A DNA stretch of 64,000 bases from Acidobacteriota bacterium. GTDB lineage: Bacteria; Acidobacteriota; Vicinamibacteria; Vicinamibacterales; UBA2999. Within the stretch, counting starts at the first letter, position 1, and every line of letters begins with the position of its first letter. The stretch lies in the NCBI GenBank assembly GCA_021730945.1, contig JAKFYH010000006.1:62001-126000 (forward strand), in the 5' to 3' direction. A program made the translations under genes and the position numbers. The notes beneath the pieces were generated by a model that did no database searches, was not told where the DNA came from, and was given only the letters and a program-made list of their open reading frames with translations. Positions 57,728 through 64,000 of this stretch are shown in pieces.

Positions 57728-59989
57728 CTATCGTTGGATCAGGTAATTCAGCTTGATCACCAGCTGGCGGTCCTTCTGGCCGAAGATGTCGGCCGGGAGA
57801 CCAGTCTGCGACAGGTCGTTGTAAACCACATACAGGTCGCTGCCGGGCCGGTGGATCAGGTTGAAGCGCACGTTGTTGGAGAGTTCGTGGGTCGACGAGT
57901 TGTACTGCGTCAAGCTGCGAATGGTCATGCGCGGCGAGAAAGTGTAGTCCACCCGCAGGGTGGTCTGGTTGACGAGGAAGTCACCCCAGGGCATCTTGAC
58001 GTCGTTGCGGTTGAACTGCAGTTCGGCCGCCATGCGGCTCGAGGCGCGGACGCCGCCCGATGCCGACATCTGGCGCCGGGTGCCGCCGTAGAACTCCATC
58101 GGCGAGAAGCTGACACGGGTGTACAGCTTGCGGCCCGGGCTGGTGTTGTACGAGAAGACCCACTCATCCGAGTTGTAGGCGCCCACCGGTATGGTCACGC
58201 CGGGCCGGATGCGAAACGGCACGTCGAGCACGTCCAGGCTCTTCTGGTAAATCACGTTGATGAAGGAATCGTCGCGAAGCGTCGTGCCGTGCATCAGGTG
58301 ATGCAGCCGCCCAATCAGCCGGTTGTTCTGGTCGGTCGTGTAGGTGAGCACGTACATTGGCTCCATCAGCTTGATCGAGCCGCGTTTGGGCCGTGGCGTC
58401 GGACCGAAGTAGGCCTTGGTCGTGCGCACGCCGGTGCGCTGCACGAAGCCGGCCTCGGCGTTGAAGTGGTCCTGCACGCTCAGGTAGTTCAGCCACAGGT
58501 TCCAGTTCGGATCGCGGTAGGCCACCCGTCCATAGAAGGCCAGGTCCTGGCCGGTCAGCCCCGGCGTGGCGGTCTTGGCCAGAAAGCTGGTCACCTGCAG
58601 GCTGCGGCCCAGCGCGAAATTGCCGTCCACGCTCATCGTCCGGTTGTAGTGGCTGCTGCCGTCCACCGACTCCTTGTTGATGAACAACGCGCCGATGCGC
58701 GAGCGGCGAAACACGTCGCGGCTGTAGCGGCCGACGAAGAAGTTGTCGCCGGCCTTGCCAAACGCCGAGTCGGTCTGGATGTTCAGCAGCCCGATGTTGT
58801 TGCTGCCGGACTTACCGGCCAGGCGGGCACCGGCGAGAATCGGGATCGGCGTGCCGGCATCGGACAACCCGATGCGGCGGCTGAAGAACAAGTCGGTCTG
58901 CACCGGGGTCGAGGTGAACGAGCTGCCGGTGCCGACGGTGAACAGGTTGGAGTTCTCGAGAAAGAAGTCGCGCTTCTCGGGAAAGAACAGGCCGAACCGC
59001 GTGAGGTTGACCTGCTGTTCGTCCACTTCGACCTGGGCGAAGTCAGTGTTCACGGTGACATCGAGATTGAGGCCGGGCGTGACGCCGTAGCGCGCGTCGA
59101 GACCGATGTCACGAATGGCAGTGGTGGCGCCGGCGGTGCGACTCGTCTGCACATCGCGCACGCCGCCCACCAGGAACGGCTTGAGCTTGAGGTCCCATCC
59201 CAGGCTCAGGCCGCGCAAGCCGGTCAGTTCGCCGGCCAGGCTGACCCTCGTGAGGGAGTAGGCCTTGGGAATCGGCGCCCAGAACACCGCTTCGTTCTTG
59301 CGGCGGATGTGCCGCTGGAAGTTGATGCCCCAGACCTGCTCGTCGCTCTTGGCGAAGCGCAGCGTGTTGACGGGAATGACCATCTCGGCGGTCCAGCCGT
59401 CGCTGGTAATCCTGGCTGCCGCGTCCCACACGCCGTCCCAGTTGCGGTTGACGTTGGCGGTTGTCCCGCGCCCGCCGCCCTCGCCCTCGTCGAAGATCTG
59501 CTGTTCGAGCTTGGCGCCGAGCGGCGTGGTCAGGAACATGAAGGCGTTGCGCGAGTCGTGGAAGGTGTCGAGGATGACCTGGAAGTTGTCCTCGTCGAAC
59601 AGCCGGTCGGCGTCGCGGCGCATTTCGGTGGCGGTCACCGGCAGCGACGCGAAGGCATGGACACCAATGTAAAGATGCCCCTTGTCGTAGAGCACGCGGA
59701 CTTCGGTGCGATCGGTGGCCGGCTGGCCCTGGTTGGGTTCCTGCTGGACGAACTGCTCGATCGCGTTGGCCGAGGCCCACACGGCTTCGTCCAGCGCGCC
59801 GTCGATCTTCGGCGCCTCGGTGGCGAACACCGCGCGGAGCGTGGGGCGCTCACTGTCGCGGCTGGCCGCCTCGGCGGCAGCGGTGATCGGTTTCTCGTGG
59901 ACGTGTTCCGCGCCCTGCGCCAAGGCGAGCGTCGGCAGTGCGCAGAGAATGACCGCGGCGAATACATTCACAGACAGGCTTGGCTTCAT
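57728..59989 (-). CDS. Exported DUF5916 protein with N-terminal CBM9-like domain
   Basis: This 753-aa protein has a signal peptide (MKPSLSVN to LALAQ). A carbohydrate-binding-9-like domain follows (about 50-230: IDGALDEAVWASA, VRVLYDKGHLYIGVHAF, NFQVILDTFHDSRN). Next comes a DUF5916 region (about 250 to the end), read as strand-rich repeats that fit an outer-membrane beta-barrel. The pattern FFPEKRDFFLENSNLF is characteristic of this family, common in Acidobacteriota and Bacteroidota. Ligand unknown. ATG at 59989 fits the signal peptide better than GTG at 59995. Confidence 0.9.
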   Translation of the reverse strand: MKPSLSVNVFAAVILCALPTLALAQGAEHVHEKPITAAAEAASRDSERPTLRAVFATEAPKIDGALDEAVWASANAIEQFVQQEPNQGQPATDRTEVRVLYDKGHLYIGVHAFASLPVTATEMRRDADRLFDEDNFQVILDTFHDSRNAFMFLTTPLGAKLEQQIFDEGEGGGRGTTANVNRNWDGVWDAAARITSDGWTAEMVIPVNTLRFAKSDEQVWGINFQRHIRRKNEAVFWAPIPKAYSLTRVSLAGELTGLRGLSLGWDLKLKPFLVGGVRDVQTSRTAGATTAIRDIGLDARYGVTPGLNLDVTVNTDFAQVEVDEQQVNLTRFGLFFPEKRDFFLENSNLFTVGTGSSFTSTPVQTDLFFSRRIGLSDAGTPIPILAGARLAGKSGSNNIGLLNIQTDSAFGKAGDNFFVGRYSRDVFRRSRIGALFINKESVDGSSHYNRTMSVDGNFALGRSLQVTSFLAKTATPGLTGQDLAFYGRVAYRDPNWNLWLNYLSVQDHFNAEAGFVQRTGVRTTKAYFGPTPRPKRGSIKLMEPMYVLTYTTDQNNRLIGRLHHLMHGTTLRDDSFINVIYQKSLDVLDVPFRIRPGVTIPVGAYNSDEWVFSYNTSPGRKLYTRVSFSPMEFYGGTRRQMSASGGVRASSRMAAELQFNRNDVKMPWGDFLVNQTTLRVDYTFSPRMTIRSLTQYNSSTHELSNNVRFNLIHRPGSDLYVVYNDLSQTGLPADIFGQKDRQLVIKLNYLIQR

Positions 59990-60006
59990 GACCACAACGC
60001 ATCAGT

Positions 60007-60444
60007 TTAGCCGAGAGCGGCCCTGATGCGGGCGGCCAGGCCGGCGTGAACCCCGGTGTCGAATGCCGGTGCCGATGCCCAGTCGTGCAGCCACACCGGC
60101 TTGACCCGCAGCCCCGGGTCTTCGTCGGCGTGCCGTGGGATGACGTGCGCGTGCAGGGCGGGCTCAACGTTGCCAAGAATTTCGTAGTTGATGCGCTCGG
60201 CGCCGGTCACGGCCAGCACGGCATCGCCAAGCCTCGCCATGTCTTCAAGAAACTGACGCCGCGCCTCCCCGGCCAACGCGTTGAGGTCAGCCACCACCGG
60301 GTCGGGCAGCAACAGGCAATAGCCTCGCGTAATCTGCGGATCGCCCAACACCGCCCAACCCGACGGCAGGCGCGCAACCACCCGCGCGAGCGTGCCGGCG
60401 TTGGCAGCCTCAACCTGGCGATGAATGACAGTGCGCGTGGTCAA
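60007..60444 (-). CDS. HIT-family hydrolase
   Basis: This 145-aa protein has the histidine triad region ALHAHVIPRH near residue 100, expected for nucleotide-binding HIT proteins (Hint, Fhit and relatives). An upstream GYCLLLP and NYEILGNVEP are family-like. It would act on nucleotide or dinucleotide substrates in the cytoplasm. It lies 17 bases upstream of the DUF5916 gene on the same strand. Confidence 0.9.
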   Translation of the reverse strand: MTTRTVIHRQVEAANAGTLARVVARLPSGWAVLGDPQITRGYCLLLPDPVVADLNALAGEARRQFLEDMARLGDAVLAVTGAERINYEILGNVEPALHAHVIPRHADEDPGLRVKPVWLHDWASAPAFDTGVHAGLAARIRAALG

Positions 60445-60493
60445 CGGCGCCCCTCCCGTCGTGCGTCAGCCGGTCGGCCCCGCCGTGCCGGCG

Positions 60494-61780
60494 TCACGCC
60501 GCCGGCACGCCGTTCTTCAACAGGTCTTCCATCGCCGCGGTGAAGGTATCGATCTCCTCGAGCGGCGTGTAGATGTTGGGCGTCACCCGGATGCCGTTGT
60601 ATTCCGGCCTCGTGATCGGCGTCGTGATGATCCGGTAGCGGTCCCACATGAACGCGTTGATGCGCGCCGCCGGGATGTCCTTGATGCCGACGCAAGCCAC
60701 GCCGTAGACCTGGTCGAGGCCGGTGTGGATGACGATGCGCGGATTGGCCTTGAGCTTGTTGGCCCAGCGCAGGGTCAGGTAGCGCAGGCGCGCCGCCACC
60801 CGTTCGGTGCCAATCGCCTGGTGGAACGCCAGCGCCTCGTTGATCGCCGCCTTGGTGGCCGCCGGCGAGGTGCCGATCTCCTCGAACTTGCGGATGTCGT
60901 TCTCGTTGCGCTCCGGCGCCGCCTGCATGGGCCAGGTCTTGGCAATGCGGTCGCGACGGACGTAGAGGAAGCCGGTCCCGGTTGGCGCCAGCAGCCACTT
61001 GTGCAGGCTGGTGCCGTAGTAATCCATCTCCAGGTCGCGCAGCTTGAACGGGAAGTGCGCCACGGCATGGGCACCGTCGACGATGGTGATGATGCCGCGG
61101 GCGCGGGCCATGCGTGCGATGTTCTGGACCGGGAAAATCTGGCCGGTCAGGTTGGTGATGTGACAGAAGTGCAGCACCTTGGTGCGCGGCGTGATGGCGC
61201 CCTCGAGCAGGCCGAACAGCGTCTCGCCGGTGGTCGGCACCGGAAAGTTGATCTTGGTGATCTTGATCTTGTCGCGGCGCGCGCGCTGGTCCCAGGTGGT
61301 GAGCATGCGGCCGTAGTCCTGCTCGGTGGTCAGCACTTCGTCGCCCGGCTCGAGGTCGAGGCCGTTCTGGGCAATCTGCAGCGACTCGCTGGAGTTGCGG
61401 GTGATGGCCATCTCCTCGGCATCGCAACCAAACTCGGCGGCCAGCCGGCGGCGGACTACCTCGATGTTCCGCTCGATCAGGCCGCGATGATAGACCGGCG
61501 CCTGGTTCGAGTAGTCGAGGTAGCGCTTGTAGGCCTCGTGCACCACGGTCGGGCTGGGGCAGCTGTTGCCGTTGTTGAGGTTGATCAGCGACCGGTCGAG
61601 CGTGAACGCGTTCTGGATGTCGCGCCAATACCCCTCATCAGCCGCCACGTCGTCAGCGGTCCGACTCCCCAGGGCGCGCGAGGCCTGGGCCACAAGGTCG
61701 ATGCTGTTGCTGCCAAGAGCAACGGCGCTGGCGCCGGCGGCGCCGGAAATTCGCAGGAACGAGCGGCGGTCGGTTCTCAT
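60494..61780 (-). CDS. Tat-exported class V aminotransferase-like PLP enzyme
   Basis: This 428-aa protein starts with a twin-arginine signal (DRRSFLRISGAAGA). The class V aminotransferase fold follows, with TRNSSESLQIA, VDGAHAVAHFPF (Asp and His at the PLP ring) and the Schiff-base lysine in TSLHKWLLAPTGTG. It resembles isopenicillin N epimerase-like and cysteine desulfurase-like enzymes. Exported, folded PLP enzymes of this type occur in several soil phyla, but their substrate is unknown. Divergent from the M28 peptidase, sharing a palindromic promoter region. Confidence 0.88.
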   Translation of the reverse strand: MRTDRRSFLRISGAAGASAVALGSNSIDLVAQASRALGSRTADDVAADEGYWRDIQNAFTLDRSLINLNNGNSCPSPTVVHEAYKRYLDYSNQAPVYHRGLIERNIEVVRRRLAAEFGCDAEEMAITRNSSESLQIAQNGLDLEPGDEVLTTEQDYGRMLTTWDQRARRDKIKITKINFPVPTTGETLFGLLEGAITPRTKVLHFCHITNLTGQIFPVQNIARMARARGIITIVDGAHAVAHFPFKLRDLEMDYYGTSLHKWLLAPTGTGFLYVRRDRIAKTWPMQAAPERNENDIRKFEEIGTSPAATKAAINEALAFHQAIGTERVAARLRYLTLRWANKLKANPRIVIHTGLDQVYGVACVGIKDIPAARINAFMWDRYRIITTPITRPEYNGIRVTPNIYTPLEEIDTFTAAMEDLLKNGVPAA

Positions 61781-61786
61781 GGGCGG

Positions 61787-61792
61787 ATTCTA
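61787..61792 (-). promoter_or_regulatory. -10 (TAGAAT) of the class V aminotransferase gene
   Basis: Read on the minus strand, TAGAAT ends six bases before the ATG at 61780. The predicted mRNA is leaderless. Confidence 0.5.
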
Positions 61793-61862
61793 GCAGGTGC
61801 TCGGGTGCTACGGTGCTCAAGTGCTCAGGTGCCAACCAGCACCTCAGCACCCCAGCACCTGC

Positions 61863-61868
61863 TAGAAT
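61863..61868 (+). promoter_or_regulatory. -10 (TAGAAT) of the M28 peptidase gene
   Basis: It is the mirror image of the element at 61787 and ends six bases before the ATG at 61875. The predicted mRNA is leaderless. No -35 is evident on either side. Confidence 0.5.
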
Positions 61869-61874
61869 CCGCCC

Positions 61875-63341
61875 ATGCGAACCACATCGTTAGGCGTCCT
61901 CGCCACTGTCCTCCTCCTGACGATCACCAGCGCTGCACAGGATCGTGCCGACATGGCCGTGGTCGAGAAGATCAAGGCCGAAGGCATGGATCGCTCGAAG
62001 GTGCTGGAGACGTTCGACTACCTCACCACCGTCATCGGCCCACGACTGACCAACTCCCCCGCCCACCGGCGGGCGGTGACCTGGAGCCAGGACACCGCCA
62101 AGACCTGGGGCATGAGCAACGTGCACGCCGAGGCGTTCCAGTTCGGCCGCGGCTGGACGCTCGACAAGGTCACCGTGGAAATGATCGAGCCGCGCTACAT
62201 GCCGCTCGTGGGTTACCCGAAGGGGTGGTCGCCGGCGACCGCCGGCCGCCTGGTCGCCGCGCCGGTCTGGTTGCCGGGCCTCGATGCCGCCGCGTTGGCG
62301 GCCCAGGCCGGAAAGCTACACGGCGCGATCCTGATGACCAGCCCCATCCAGTCGTATGCCATTCGCGCGGATCGGCCGGCCGCCAGCGGCGACCTCAAGC
62401 CGCCACAGCCGGCACCGGCGCGGCCGGTGCAATTGAACGCCGAGCGGCTGGCGCAGCTCAAAGCCGAAGGGGTGGGCGTGACGATCGAGCCCAACATCGG
62501 CGAGCACGGCACCGTGTTTGTCACCGGCCGCGACATGGGCGCCAACTCGGTGCCGTCGATCGTGCTCGCCTCCGAGCACTACAACCTGGTGGCGCGTTTG
62601 CTGGAGCAGAAGGTGCCGGTGAAGCTGGCGGTGGAGATCCAGTCGCGCTTCCACGAAGACGACGCCCGCACGCACAACGTGATCTTCGAAATTCCCGGCA
62701 CCGACAACGCGGTCAAGGATGAGATCGTCATGGTCGGCGCCCATCTCGACTCGTGGCACACCGGCACCGGCGCGACCGACAACGCCGACGGCGTGGCCAC
62801 GACCATGGAGGCCATGCGCATCCTGAAGGCGCTGGGCGTGCGGCCGCGGCGGACCATTCGCGCGGCACTGTGGGCGGGCGAAGAGCAGGGCCTGCTGGGC
62901 TCGAAGGCGTATGTCGCCGAACACCTGGCCGGCACCAAGAACACCGCCGCGCGCGACAAGTTCTCGGTCTACTTCAACCTCGATAACGGCTTCCCGCCGA
63001 TCAGCGGCTTCTATATGGAAGGCAACGAGCCGGCGCGAGTCATCATGACCGAGTGGCTGAGACCGGTGGCGGCGCTTGGCGCCATCATGCCGTCACCGGG
63101 CCACATCGGGGCCACCGATCACCTGTCGTTCATCGAGGTGGGGATCCCGGGCTTCCAGGCGGTGCAGGAGTACATCGGCTACGACGTCAGGACGCACCAC
63201 ACCAACATGGACTTCTCCGAGCGGATTGCACCCGACGCCCTCAAGCAGGCATCGGTCGTGATGGCGACGGTGCTGTACCAGGCGGCGATGCGCGAGGGCA
63301 CGTTTCCGAGGCCGGCGCCGCCCAGTCCGGCCGCGAAATAG
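61875..63341 (+). CDS. Secreted M28-family zinc metallopeptidase
   Basis: This 488-aa protein has a signal peptide (to about residue 21) and a PA-like insert (about 115-220). The M28 domain has the two-zinc ligands: H and D in GAHLDSWHTGTGATDNADG, EE in AGEEQGLLG, D in GATDHLSF and H in THHTNMDF. Family members are aminopeptidases or carboxypeptidases of periplasmic peptides. The PA-like region often modulates substrate access. Divergent from the Tat-exported PLP enzyme. Confidence 0.93.
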   Translation: MRTTSLGVLATVLLLTITSAAQDRADMAVVEKIKAEGMDRSKVLETFDYLTTVIGPRLTNSPAHRRAVTWSQDTAKTWGMSNVHAEAFQFGRGWTLDKVTVEMIEPRYMPLVGYPKGWSPATAGRLVAAPVWLPGLDAAALAAQAGKLHGAILMTSPIQSYAIRADRPAASGDLKPPQPAPARPVQLNAERLAQLKAEGVGVTIEPNIGEHGTVFVTGRDMGANSVPSIVLASEHYNLVARLLEQKVPVKLAVEIQSRFHEDDARTHNVIFEIPGTDNAVKDEIVMVGAHLDSWHTGTGATDNADGVATTMEAMRILKALGVRPRRTIRAALWAGEEQGLLGSKAYVAEHLAGTKNTAARDKFSVYFNLDNGFPPISGFYMEGNEPARVIMTEWLRPVAALGAIMPSPGHIGATDHLSFIEVGIPGFQAVQEYIGYDVRTHHTNMDFSERIAPDALKQASVVMATVLYQAAMREGTFPRPAPPSPAAK

Positions 63342-63351
63342 CCGACTGAGA

Positions 63352-64000
63352 CTAACGCTGGCCGCGGATTGCCCACCGCAACTTCGCGGACGAGGCGCGG
63401 CGATTCGCGAACGTCTCTTCCTTGGTCGAGCGAACCACAGGATCGGCAACCGCGGTGAACAGGCCGGCACGAAGGCCGGCCTGGAACGCCTTCTTGACCC
63501 GGCGATCCTCGCCGGAGTGAAAGGTCATGATCACGGCCCGGCCGCCGGGCTTGAGGCACCGTGGCAGGTCCGCGAGCAACGCGTCGAGCGCATGGAATTC
63601 ATCGTTCACGGCGATTCGCAACGCCTGGAGCGTGCGCCGCACCGACATCTTGACCTCGGGTTTGGGCAGGTCCGGCAGCGCCCGGTTCAGGCCAGTCCGC
63701 ACCAGCCGGGTGAGCGCGTGGGTCGTCGCGGGTTGTTCGTGCTTCAGAATGCCGGCGATAAGCGCAGCGTGCGGCTCGTCGGCGTTGGTGGACAACACCA
63801 ATTCCAGTGCCGCTTCGTCGATCCTGGCCAGCAGGCCCGACGCGGATTCTCCGCGCGTGGGATCCATGCGCATATCGAGCGGACCAACACCGCGGAAACT
63901 GAAGCCGCGCTCGGGAGTGTCGTGCTGCATGGCCGAGACGCCGAGATCGGCCAGAATGACGTCAACACCGTCAAGCCCTTCGCCGGCCAGCACCTGCGCC
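63352..64000 (-). CDS. Second RsmH-family methyltransferase paralogue, 5' end beyond the window
   Basis: At least 215 codons are visible; the frame continues past position 64000. It shares with RsmH the motifs ADLGVSAMQ, RGFSFRGVGPLDMRMD, RTLQALRIAVNDE and FHSGEDRRVKK. In RsmH these read SSMQ, DEPLDMRMD, FQALRIWVN and FHSLEDRVVK. The tail ends in RRASSAKLRWA, like RsmH's RARSAKLRAA. It is thus a real RsmH-family member but clearly divergent. The N-terminal SAM loop is outside the window. Substrate is unknown. It is convergent with the M28 gene. Confidence 0.9.
   Translation of the reverse strand, partial: AQVLAGEGLDGVDVILADLGVSAMQHDTPERGFSFRGVGPLDMRMDPTRGESASGLLARIDEAALELVLSTNADEPHAALIAGILKHEQPATTHALTRLVRTGLNRALPDLPKPEVKMSVRRTLQALRIAVNDEFHALDALLADLPRCLKPGGRAVIMTFHSGEDRRVKKAFQAGLRAGLFTAVADPVVRSTKEETFANRRASSAKLRWAIRGQR

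Larger units (their letters stand above)
61781..61874. repeat. 94-bp palindromic intergenic region made of octamer repeats
   Basis: The outer 29-base arms (61781-61809 and 61846-61874) differ at one position. Five GGTGCTNN-type octamers run from 61796 to 61835, and three inverted CAGCACC-type octamers from 61836 to 61859. Both divergent genes start exactly where the palindrome ends. Confidence 0.9.

Noticed and set aside
57734-60010. A 758-codon open frame on the plus strand opposite the DUF5916 gene
   Set aside because: The opposite frame has a signal peptide, CBM9-like and DUF5916 motifs. The plus-strand translation is low-complexity and rich in Arg, Val and Gly, as expected for a shadow in high-GC DNA.
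61796-61859. CRISPR-like array
   Set aside because: The units are 8 bases with no spacers, and the array inverts halfway. No cas genes are present.
60425-62722. A long plus-strand frame crossing the PLP enzyme and M28 genes
   Set aside because: It runs antisense to one gene and out of frame with the other, and crosses the palindrome. Its translation has no recognisable domain.
1-64000. tRNA, rRNA, insertion sequences, prophage, integrase sites
   Set aside because: No cloverleaf or rRNA-like stretch, transposase, phage or recombinase-like protein was seen, and no sharp change of base composition marks an island.

Overview
The window is high-GC, gene-dense bacterial chromosome. The gene set (a complete division and cell-wall cluster, an MurE of the meso-diaminopimelate type, DUF5916 outer-membrane-barrel-like protein, Tat-exported enzymes, many secreted proteins, fused 2-oxoacid dehydrogenase E1) and the style of its intergenic micro-repeats suggest a diderm soil-type bacterium, most likely Acidobacteriota (Vicinamibacteria-like). 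That assignment is inference; no rRNA gene is present to test it. No tRNA, rRNA, CRISPR, insertion sequence or prophage was seen. No stretch longer than 300 bases lacks a gene.

Layout. 1-1700: a membrane protein cut by the window edge, pgeF, and a small SpoVG-like protein. 1732-20145: the dcw (division and cell wall) cluster on the minus strand, read as mraZ-rsmH-ftsL-ftsI-murE-murF-mraY-murD-ftsW-murG-murC-ftsQ-ftsA-ftsZ and ending in a radical SAM gene. It is driven by a well-formed promoter with three 10-bp-spaced MraZ-type boxes. murB and ddl are absent from it. 20274-24717: a plus-strand envelope-glycan operon (three family 2 glycosyltransferases, an epimerase-like SDR, a DegT aminotransferase). 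24774-31570: mixed genes, including an STN-domain protein, a GNAT protein, a YqeY-like protein, the lipid II flippase murJ, an MFS transporter, a rhomboid protease, a miniature LemA and a cupin.

31639-37675: fused E1 dehydrogenase, a secreted propeller-like protein, an SGNH-hydrolase lipoprotein and a two-gene ABC exporter. 37702-45295: a fatty-acid beta-oxidation block (TetR/FadR-like regulator with a matching palindrome at its own promoter, fadN-, fadA- and fadE-like genes, two alpha/beta hydrolases). 45304-56541: a surface-glycan region with a membrane sulfatase-like protein, a GT-C glycosyltransferase, a flippase, glycosyltransferases, four SAM methyltransferases and DUF2304. 56631-64000: a secreted serine hydrolase, a DUF5916 protein, a HIT protein, a Tat-targeted PLP enzyme divergent from an M28 peptidase, and a second, divergent RsmH paralogue cut by the window edge.

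The genes are linked mainly by cell envelope construction: precursor synthesis (mur genes, mraY, murG), lipid II flipping (murJ), polymerisation (ftsW, ftsI), division (ftsL, ftsQ, ftsA, ftsZ) and surface glycans. The most unusual signals are intergenic: a 94-bp palindrome of octamer repeats joining two apparently leaderless divergent genes, a short palindromic repeat lodged in frame inside murG, other interspersed micro-repeats at operon joints, and very short 5' leaders at many promoters.
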